Source: DAMCAP01 sp964369265
GTDB lineage: Bacteria; Bacillota; Clostridia; Oscillospirales; Ruminococcaceae
Assembly (NCBI GenBank): GCA_964369265.1
Contig: CAYJEV010000029.1
Location: forward strand, 1-17,112
DNA: 17,112 bases
Direction: 5' to 3'
The position numbers were made by a program, and so were the translations under genes. A model generated the notes under the pieces. The model made no database searches, had not been told where the DNA came from, and saw only the letters and a program-made list of their open reading frames with translations. Positions 7,864-12,812 of this stretch are shown here, in pieces (positions within the stretch are counted from its first letter, which is position 1; each line of letters opens with the position of its first letter).

Positions 7864-9021
7864 ATGAAATTATATGAAACCAATAGCTACATCTTCAGTT
7901 TTGAAACAATCGTTGATGATGTAATTAAAAATGATAAAGGAATAGGCATTATATTAAAGGAAACAGCTTTTTACCCTGAGGCTGGCGGACAACCTTGTGA
8001 TTTAGGCTTTATTGGTGAGCTTAAAGTTATTGAGGTAAAAGAAAAAGAGGGAAAGATAATTCATTATGTTGAAGATGCCGAGAAAGCTGTTTACTCTGCC
8101 AACACTAAAGTTCATTGCAGTATAGATAAAAACAGACGTTTAGAGCATATGCAAGCTCATACAGGCGAACATATTCTTTCTGGTATAGTAAAAGAAAGAT
8201 TCAACTACGAAAATGTTGGTTTTCATATTGGCGCAGAAGACACAACAATTGATATTAGCGGAACATTAACAGAAACCGAGATTATTGAACTTGAAGAGGA
8301 ATGCAACAGAGTTATTAGAGATGCTGTTAAAGTGAACCTTCTTTATCCTGATAGTAATGCGCTTTCAGCTCTTGATTATAGAAGCAAAAAAGCTATAGAC
8401 GGACAAGTTAGGATAGTTGAGGTTGATGGAGTTGATTTATGTGCTTGCTGCGGAACACATTTAAACAATACTTTAGAGGTTCGTATGCTTAAAATAACCT
8501 CAGCTGTTAACTATAAAAAAGGAATGCGACTAACTATTTATTGTGGAGATAGGCTTCTTAAAAGAATGAACACAATCTTTAAAGCGAGCGATAATGTTGC
8601 TGTTGCTATGTCGGTTAAGCCAGCTGAAATTGCAAATGCTGTTGGGAGATTAAAGTCTGACAATCTTTCATTAAAAGCAAGCTTATCCCAAAAAGAAAAA
8701 GAACTAATAGAATATAATATTGAAAAGATTATTGCAAGCTCAAAAAGCGATAACGTTATTAGTTATCAAGAAAATGCTAGCCTTGCTGAAATATCTGCAA
8801 TTGCTAATGGCTTAGTAAATAATTTTGATGGCATAATAGCAATATATACCGATAATTACTACACCCTCGCCTCTAAAAACAAAGATGTTCGAGAGATAAC
8901 AAAACAGCTTAACTCTTCGCTTGATGGAAAAGGCGGCGGAAAACCTCAGTCTACTCAAGGAAGTTATAATAAAGATAAACAAGAAATGCAAGCTTTTTTA
9001 AGCGAGATTATCACAAAATAA
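7864..9021 (+). CDS. AlaX-type alanyl-tRNA editing protein with DHHA1 domain
   Basis: A 385-residue free-standing editing protein that would hydrolyse mischarged Ser- or Gly-tRNA(Ala), like the editing half of alanyl-tRNA synthetase. In order it shows AFYPEAGGQP (35-44), typical of the AlaRS second additional domain, the zinc/catalytic pair His99 and His103 in HTGEH, and CxxxH ligands Cys195 and His199 in ACCGTH. A helical, coiled-coil-prone stretch (about 260-290) follows, then a C-terminal DHHA1 domain with the glycine-rich GKGGGKPQSTQGS motif near residue 356. Length and C-terminal domain mark the long AlaX form. ATG 7864 has TAGGAGGG at good spacing. No aminoacylation domain is present and none is expected. 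Monocistronic; no hairpin terminator is obvious before the arsR promoter region. Confidence 0.93.
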   Translation: MKLYETNSYIFSFETIVDDVIKNDKGIGIILKETAFYPEAGGQPCDLGFIGELKVIEVKEKEGKIIHYVEDAEKAVYSANTKVHCSIDKNRRLEHMQAHTGEHILSGIVKERFNYENVGFHIGAEDTTIDISGTLTETEIIELEEECNRVIRDAVKVNLLYPDSNALSALDYRSKKAIDGQVRIVEVDGVDLCACCGTHLNNTLEVRMLKITSAVNYKKGMRLTIYCGDRLLKRMNTIFKASDNVAVAMSVKPAEIANAVGRLKSDNLSLKASLSQKEKELIEYNIEKIIASSKSDNVISYQENASLAEISAIANGLVNNFDGIIAIYTDNYYTLASKNKDVREITKQLNSSLDGKGGGKPQSTQGSYNKDKQEMQAFLSEIITK

Positions 9022-9049
9022 TCCTAATCTGCATATATTAAAATTAAAA

Positions 9050-9121
9050 CAACTTTTTTTGATTTAAGTATTGACAATCATGTAGCAATGCTGTATAATA
9101 AAATCAAATCAAAAAAAGTTG
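9050..9121. promoter_or_regulatory. 16-bp inverted repeat framing the arsR promoter (operator candidate)
   Basis: CAACTTTTTTTGATTT (9050-9065) and AAATCAAAAAAAGTTG (9106-9121) are exact reverse complements 40 bp apart. The promoter's -35 and -10 boxes both lie in the 40-bp interval. The left arm is upstream of the transcript, so a purely RNA role is excluded for this promoter. AT-rich inverted repeats with ATCAA/TTGAT cores are usual ArsR-family targets. Confidence 0.6.
9071..9099 (+). promoter_or_regulatory. Full-consensus sigma-A promoter of the arsR operon
   Basis: TTGACA (9071-9076), 17-nt spacer, TATAAT (9094-9099): both hexamers and the spacing are perfect. The start would be near 9106, at the edge of the right operator arm. 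The leader is about 120 nt. A promoter this strong normally needs a repressor. Confidence 0.88.
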
Positions 9122-9229
9122 ATATTAGTTATATGGAAGACTATTAAGTTTCTTGTTACAACACTGCCAAAGTTTTAGTATACTAGCTATTTTTAGCTAT
9201 GTGTATTAATTGAGAGGGGAATGGAAAAT

Positions 9230-9535
9230 ATGTCAAAAAACCCAAATGAAATATCAAAAATTTTCAAAGCACTATGCGACGAAAAGCGTGTGGCTATTAT
9301 TCAGTTATTGCAGTCTGGCGAAAAATGCGCTTGTATGATAGGCGAGGAACTAGGGCTTGCCCAATCAAAGTTATCATATCATATGAAGATATTAGTTGAA
9401 AGCGGACTTGTGGAGTATTGGTATGTCGGCAAATGGACACATTACAAAATAAGTGAGACTGGAAGCAACACAGCAATCAACACATTAACTGAATTGACTA
9501 AAATAGCTGATACAAACTATCAACAAGCCATCTAA
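9230..9535 (+). CDS. ArsR/SmtB-family metal(loid)-sensing repressor
   Basis: A 101-residue winged-helix repressor. It has the family core IFKALCDEKRVAIIQLL (11-27), the sensing motif EKCACMIGEEL (31-41) with Cys33-x-Cys35, the recognition helix AQSKLSYHMKIL (44-55), and the wing GLVEYWYVGKWTHYKI (59-74). A CxC at the start of the DNA-binding domain is the arrangement of As(III)/Sb(III) and some Cd/Pb sensors; Cys16 could be a third ligand. Start choice: ATG 9230 lies 12 nt after GAGG (9214-9217), whereas the in-frame ATG 9221 is only 3 nt away; 9221 remains possible and adds three residues. It is the first gene of the operon with the permease and thioredoxin-like genes. Its stop codon sits inside a hairpin, and operator-like repeats flank both ends of the gene. 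Confidence 0.92.
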   Translation: MSKNPNEISKIFKALCDEKRVAIIQLLQSGEKCACMIGEELGLAQSKLSYHMKILVESGLVEYWYVGKWTHYKISETGSNTAINTLTELTKIADTNYQQAI

Positions 9536-9544
9536 GAGATGGCT
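9526..9544 (+). terminator. Hairpin over the arsR stop codon (weak terminator/attenuator)
   Basis: AGCCATCT (9526-9533) pairs with AGATGGCT (9537-9544) around the loop AAG; the TAA stop (9533-9535) lies at the stem-loop junction. The tail is TTTAAATAAACATTTT, too interrupted for an efficient terminator. It may lower downstream transcription or protect the arsR message. Confidence 0.45.
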
Positions 9545-9556
9545 TTAAATAAACAT

Positions 9557-9582
9557 TTTAAATCAATTTTTTTTGATTTAAA
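9557..9582. promoter_or_regulatory. Second operator-like inverted repeat, before the permease gene
   Basis: TTTAAATCAA (9557-9566) and TTGATTTAAA (9573-9582) are exact reverse complements around six T residues, giving the form ATCAA-N6-TTGAT. The right half repeats the TTTTTTTGATTTAA seen in the left arm of the repeat at the arsR promoter (9054-9067). This suggests the same protein binds both places. Confidence 0.55.
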
Positions 9583-9599
9583 GAAAGGCAAGGCTAATT

Positions 9600-10613
9600 A
9601 TGCAAGCAATATCATCAATGTGGGATTTTTTCCAAAATCAAGTTTTAGGTATGAAATGGCTAAATGAAGGAGTTGGAGATTTATTAACTAACTTCGGAGT
9701 GGACATTGCCTCTCCAATAGGAGCTAGCGCACAGTTCTTTATTTATGATGTTATCAAAATCACAATTCTGCTGTGTACACTAATTTTTGGCATATCGTAT
9801 ATACAAAGCTTTTTCCCTCCTGAAAGAAGCAAGAAAATACTTAGCAGATTTAAAGGAATTTGGGCAAATGTTGTGTCTGCATTGCTAGGCACTGTGACTC
9901 CATTCTGTTCTTGTTCTTCAATTCCTTTATTTATGGGATTTACAAGCGCTGGGCTTCCAGTTGGAGTAACATTTTCATTTTTAATCTCCTCACCAATGGT
10001 AGACCTTGGTAGCCTTGTTTTACTAATGAGCATATTTGGTACAAGAGTTGCTGTTGTATATGTTGCTCTAGGGCTTATAATCGCTGTTATTGGAGGAACT
10101 TTACTAGACAAATTTGGGATGGGCAAACATGTTGAGAGCTTTATATTAAATGCTGGTTCGATTGATATCGAGTCTCCAACGCTAACAACAAAAGATAGGC
10201 TTATATTCGCAAAAGAACAGGTTGTTTCAACCTTCAAAAAGGTTTTCCCTTACATACTAGTTGGTGTTGGTATTGGAGCGTTTATTCATAACTGGATTCC
10301 TCAAGATGTTATTGAGGGTGTGTTAGGCTCTAACAATCCTTTTGGTGTTATACTAGCAACAATTGTTGGTATTCCTATGTATGCTGATATATTCGGTACT
10401 ATTCCAGTTGCAGAGGCTCTGCTTGCTAAAGGTGCTCAACTTGGTACTATATTAGCCTTTATGATGTCTGTAACAACTCTTAGCCTGCCATCAATGATTA
10501 TGCTAAGAAAGGCTGTTAAACCAAAATTATTAGGTGCATTTATTGCGATTTGCGCTTTGGGAATAATAACTGTAGGTTATTTATTTAATATATTCCAATA
10601 TGCTTTAGTTTAA
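9600..10613 (+). CDS. COG0701 / ArsP-type permease
   Basis: A 337-residue integral membrane protein with about eight to ten helices, of the COG0701 (DUF318) permease family that includes ArsP, an exporter of trivalent organoarsenicals. The family signature GTVTPFCSCSSIPLFMGF (97-114) is intact, with Cys103 and Cys105, followed by TSAGLPVGVTFSFLISSPM. The second half repeats the theme as VGIPMYADIFGTIPVAEAL. Conserved cysteines of this kind bind As(III) in ArsP; here that is inferred. ATG 9600 has a modest AAGG 6 nt upstream. It lies 64 nt after arsR and 18 nt before the thioredoxin-like gene, in one operon. Substrate could be an organoarsenical, antimonite or another soft metal(loid). There is no ArsB, Acr3 or ArsC in view. 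Confidence 0.88.
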   Translation: MQAISSMWDFFQNQVLGMKWLNEGVGDLLTNFGVDIASPIGASAQFFIYDVIKITILLCTLIFGISYIQSFFPPERSKKILSRFKGIWANVVSALLGTVTPFCSCSSIPLFMGFTSAGLPVGVTFSFLISSPMVDLGSLVLLMSIFGTRVAVVYVALGLIIAVIGGTLLDKFGMGKHVESFILNAGSIDIESPTLTTKDRLIFAKEQVVSTFKKVFPYILVGVGIGAFIHNWIPQDVIEGVLGSNNPFGVILATIVGIPMYADIFGTIPVAEALLAKGAQLGTILAFMMSVTTLSLPSMIMLRKAVKPKLLGAFIAICALGIITVGYLFNIFQYALV

Positions 10614-10631
10614 TTTTAGGAGGATTTTATT

Positions 10632-11102
10632 ATGGGTTTATTTGATTTTTTAAAGAAGAAGTCTAGCGAGGATTGCGGTTGAGCTGTTCCTTGTGCTGCT
10701 CCGGTGGAAGCAGTTGAAGAGAGCTGTGGCGAGGATTGCGGATGCAATATACAAACTGAAGAACAAGAAGAAGAGATGGCTATGTGTGATTGCGGCAACA
10801 TGTGTAAGGTGTCTGATATTGAGGCAAAGAAAGCTGCCGAGGCTTTAAAGGCAGATGCTGGAGCTGATGTTAAGGTGTTAGGTCCTGGTTGCAAGAAATG
10901 TACCGAGCTTGAGCATAACACAGCCGAAGCTATGAAAGCACTAAACCTTGAGCCAGTAGTTGACCATGTGACAGATTATGCACAAATTGCTGCTTACGGC
11001 GTTATGTCAACTCCAGGTCTTGTAATTAAAGGCAAGGTTGTTTCTATGGGTAAGGTATTGAAAAGCGATGAGATTGCAGAGCTTTTGAAAGCTCACTTAT
11101 AA
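10632..11102 (+). CDS. Cys-rich thioredoxin-like protein, probable selenoprotein (Sec at in-frame TGA 10680-10682)
   Basis: Read from ATG 10632 with TGA decoded as selenocysteine, the protein has 156 residues. It starts MGLFDFLKKKSSEDCG with U17, then a Cys-rich linker (Cys15, 21, 32, 36, 38, 52, 54, 58), an acidic stretch (43-48) and a C-terminal thioredoxin-like domain. That domain carries CKKC (87-90) in GPGCKKC and a cis-proline-type MSTPG (125-129), as in the small redox-active disulfide proteins (TIGR00412-like). ATG 10632 is preceded by AGGAGG (10618-10623) at 8 nt. The first in-frame start after TGA, GTG 10704, has no such site and would lose the N-terminal module. Codons on both sides of TGA keep frame, and a SECIS-like hairpin follows. 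The gene lies 18 nt after the permease gene. Probable role: redox partner or thiol/selenol metal-binding protein of the exporter; this is inference. No selenocysteine machinery is in the window. Confidence 0.85.
10695..10714 (+). promoter_or_regulatory. Candidate bacterial SECIS hairpin
   Basis: GCUGCU (10695-10700) pairs with AGCAGU (10709-10714), and CC (10701-10702) with GG (10706-10707) across one bulged A (10708). This leaves the apical loop GGU (10703-10705), 20 nt after the TGA. A short stem just downstream of UGA with G at the start of the apical loop is what SelB recognises in bacteria. The fold was done by eye. A competing longer stem (10682-10690 with 10706-10715) also exists. Confidence 0.6.
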
Positions 11103-11112
11103 TAAGTAACAG

Positions 11113-11149
11113 AAAAAGCGATGTGAAATTCTAACTCACATCGCTTTTT
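11113..11149. terminator. Bidirectional terminator between the arsR operon and the thiamine operon
   Basis: A perfect 14-bp stem (11113-11126 with 11136-11149) around a 9-nt loop, ending in a T-run at 11145-11150. It lies 10 nt after the thioredoxin-like stop and 6 nt after the stop of the small minus-strand gene; both operons converge here. Confidence 0.82.
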
Positions 11150-11155
11150 TATTAG

Positions 11156-11392
11156 CTAATCAATTTTAGCGCCACATCTATTGCATTTTTCAACCTTTAT
11201 CGCACTGCCTAAATACCCCTTACAAGAAGGGCATCTCCATAGCAATATTTCTAGTATAAGAAAGCCTCCACCTAAAGCTAGTGTGCCATATCTTATAACA
11301 TATTCTGATTGAGTGTTGCCTATTACAAATATTGAAATAGCAACAACAATAAGCACTAAATATCTAATATATCCCCATGTGCTGACTTTCAT
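11156..11392 (-). CDS. Small two-helix membrane protein with C-terminal zinc ribbon
   Basis: A 78-residue protein with two hydrophobic segments (about 9-24 and 35-50) and a C-terminal tail holding two CxxC knuckles, CPSC (54-57) and CNRC (70-73), 12 residues apart, as in a zinc ribbon. No named family is recognised. The start codon overlaps the tenA stop as TAATG, and GGGGGAG inside the end of tenA provides the ribosome binding site, so it is translationally coupled to tenA and is the last gene of the thiamine operon. Whether it has anything to do with thiamine is unknown; it could simply be carried along. The stop is TAG, just before the shared terminator. Confidence 0.8.
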   Translation of the reverse strand: MKVSTWGYIRYLVLIVVAISIFVIGNTQSEYVIRYGTLALGGGFLILEILLWRCPSCKGYLGSAIKVEKCNRCGAKID

Positions 11393-12078
11393 TAAGCTTC
11401 TCCCCCTGCTCTATATGACATATTCCAAAAATCGACCTCAAGCTCGCTAGAGCGCTTAAATATCTCCAAATACTTTGCTTTTTCTGTTTCTGTTGCGTTT
11501 TTGCATAAACTATCTGTATATTTAGCCCAAGTAATACAAGTTGTTGTATAAGCTTCCCCTAAATAGTCAGCAATAAAATCATAATACTTAGAATTTTTTG
11601 TTTCTGGTGCTTCGGCAAGCTTTCTAAAAATATAGTTGTAGCTTATCATACATGGAAGTATAGCCATCATTATTTCGGCTGTATTGCCGTTCTTTGCAGT
11701 GTCTATCATAAAGCCGAAATATTCGCTGTTTTCTTTTAGTGGTACAACAGTTTCTATATAATCTTCGTCTATATTAAACTGCTTCATGTATCTCATTCTT
11801 GTGCTAGTTTCTGTACCATTTACAAAGCTTAGAACAGAATAATACATCTGCACTTCTCTCATAGTCTTTGCGTGATATAAACCCATTCCAAAAACTCTCG
11901 CATAATGCTTTAGATAGATAGTGTCTTGAATTATATATTGCTTAAATCTCTCATCGCTAAGCTCTCCTGTTTTTAGCTCCTCGACAAATTTTGTGTCTAT
12001 GCAGTCTTGCCAAATTGGCAGGACTTTTTCTATAAGCTCCTCAACAAAGCCATTTCCATAATTGTATGTATTATGCAT
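11392..12078 (-). CDS. tenA: TenA-family thiaminase II / aminopyrimidine aminohydrolase
   Basis: A 228-residue all-helical enzyme of the TenA family. TenA releases HMP from thiamin breakdown products (4-amino-5-aminomethyl-2-methylpyrimidine) or cleaves thiamin, for salvage in the cytosol. Seen in the sequence: the N-terminal helix with WQDCIDTKFVEEL, the substrate-pocket segment RFKQYIIQDTIYLKHYARVF, the catalytic cysteine in MAILPCMISYNYIF, and the acidic/aromatic C-terminal helix (EVDFWNMSY). Its ATG overlaps the end of thiT by 8 nt and GAGGA within thiT serves as binding site, so the two are coupled. It sits under the TPP riboswitch. No other thi biosynthetic gene is present, which points to salvage. 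The TenA_C versus TenA_E subtype is TenA_C because of the cysteine. Confidence 0.93.
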   Translation of the reverse strand: MHNTYNYGNGFVEELIEKVLPIWQDCIDTKFVEELKTGELSDERFKQYIIQDTIYLKHYARVFGMGLYHAKTMREVQMYYSVLSFVNGTETSTRMRYMKQFNIDEDYIETVVPLKENSEYFGFMIDTAKNGNTAEIMMAILPCMISYNYIFRKLAEAPETKNSKYYDFIADYLGEAYTTTCITWAKYTDSLCKNATETEKAKYLEIFKRSSELEVDFWNMSYRAGGEA

Positions 12079-12646
12079 TCACTAATTCCTCGCTCATAAA
12101 GTTTTTCAGAATAGGATATGCTAAAACTGCACCGATTCCTGTTATAACAATCTCTGGACCCATATAGCTAATGTTGTATGTTAATGAGAAAATTACAGCA
12201 CCAAATCCATCATTTACAATAGAACCCCATAGTAAAAAGCCAGACAAGAAGTGGCAGAAAAATCTTCCAACCGCCCCTAGCACACAGCCTAAAGTAAATT
12301 CTAGTGCTTTGTTGTTAAATCTTCCTTTAAAAGCACCAGCAAGCCCCATTGCAGCAAATGCTAATAAGTAATCTAGCACAACTGCACCTAAAAATGTCAC
12401 CATGCTAAGAGCTCTAAGCCCTCCAATGCCTAGAAGCATTTGAACTAAACCATAAGCTGTACCAGTTACAATTCCCCACTTAACTCCATATTTATATGCA
12501 ATATAGCCAATTGGTAGCATTGAAAAAAGTGTTATTGAGCCTCCGTTTAACCACGGTCCATCAAACTTTACAAAACTTAAAATTGTAGCAAGCGCTATCA
12601 TCATTCCGCTTTCAGTTAATCTCTTTGTAGTGTTAATCTTTGTCAT
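12071..12646 (-). CDS. thiT: ThiT, thiamine-specific S component of an ECF transporter
   Basis: A 191-residue membrane protein with about six helices, matching the thiamine S component ThiT (YuaJ). The family hallmarks are present: a short charged N-terminus with RLTESGMMIAL (an Ala-x-x-x-Ala-type helix that docks on EcfT), the loop WLNGGSITLFSMLPI (32-46) with the conserved Gly-Gly-Ser, then YKYGVKWGIVTGTAYGLVQ. Later helices carry the aromatic/acidic residues around HFLSGFLLWGS and YNISYMGPEI that line the thiamine pocket. The ATP-binding and EcfT subunits are not here and must be shared from elsewhere. ATG 12646 follows AAAGGAAAG. It is the first gene after the TPP riboswitch terminator. 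Confidence 0.94.
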   Translation of the reverse strand: MTKINTTKRLTESGMMIALATILSFVKFDGPWLNGGSITLFSMLPIGYIAYKYGVKWGIVTGTAYGLVQMLLGIGGLRALSMVTFLGAVVLDYLLAFAAMGLAGAFKGRFNNKALEFTLGCVLGAVGRFFCHFLSGFLLWGSIVNDGFGAVIFSLTYNISYMGPEIVITGIGAVLAYPILKNFMSEELVNA

Positions 12647-12665
12647 TTCGCTTTCCTTTCTTAAT

Positions 12666-12699
12666 AAAAAAAGCCTGCGTATTAAAAATATACGCAGGC
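12666..12699 (-). terminator. Riboswitch-controlled terminator before thiT
   Basis: On the minus strand GCCTGCGTAT (12699-12690) pairs with ATACGCAGGC (12682-12673) around seven bases and is followed by seven U residues (12672-12666). It lies directly after the TPP aptamer and 20 nt before the thiT start. Confidence 0.9.
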
Positions 12700-12714
12700 A
12701 AATTTAGCTCTTTC

Positions 12715-12795
12715 TTCCTACGTCGGCATTATCCGAATCAGGTAAGGTCATGCTGATATACACAGCAACTCTCAGCCAAGTTAATCTTAGCCCCC
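12715..12795 (-). promoter_or_regulatory. TPP riboswitch (THI element)
   Basis: Minus-strand landmarks in order: GGGGG (12795-12791), a small hairpin CTAAG/CTTGG, the conserved GGCTGAGAG, a TGCTG/CAGCA stem, then ACCTGAT, TCGGATAATGCCGA and CGTAGGAA. CUGAGA and CCUGAU...GGAUAAUGCC...CGUAGG are the diagnostic TPP-binding segments. Binding of thiamin pyrophosphate should favour the terminator at 12666-12699 and shut off thiT-tenA. ACGUAGG (12723-12717) can instead pair with CCUGCGU (12698-12692) of the terminator, giving an antiterminator. Confidence 0.95.
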
Positions 12796-12812
12796 ATTAT
12801 ACTATTAAGTTT

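Noticed and set aside
9022..9229. T-box or other riboswitch in the arsR leader
   Set aside because: No T-box sequence or specifier stem-loop is seen; the leader shows only a weak TAGCT/AGCTA repeat.
9743..10237. 164-codon minus-strand frame within the permease gene
   Set aside because: It is antisense to a well-supported membrane protein gene and has no family signature or ribosome binding site.
10616..10921. 101-codon minus-strand frame over the thioredoxin-like gene
   Set aside because: Shadow of the Cys/Ala/Glu-rich plus-strand codons; low-complexity Ser/Gln/Pro product.
10704..11102. Thioredoxin-like gene starting at GTG 10704 (132 residues)
   Set aside because: No Shine-Dalgarno precedes it, and it would leave a strong AGGAGG-ATG at 10632 starting a 16-codon peptide. 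The Sec read-through explains both.
10632..11102. Thioredoxin-like gene as a pseudogene with a nonsense mutation
   Set aside because: Frame, Cys-rich pattern and redox motifs are intact on both sides, a SECIS-like hairpin follows, and the duplicate module has Cys at the same place. A recent TGC-to-TGA change is not fully excluded.
12796..12801. TATAAT just before the TPP aptamer as its -10 box
   Set aside because: Transcription would start after the GGGGG that belongs to the aptamer, and no good -35 exists at 16-18 nt. Probably coincidental.
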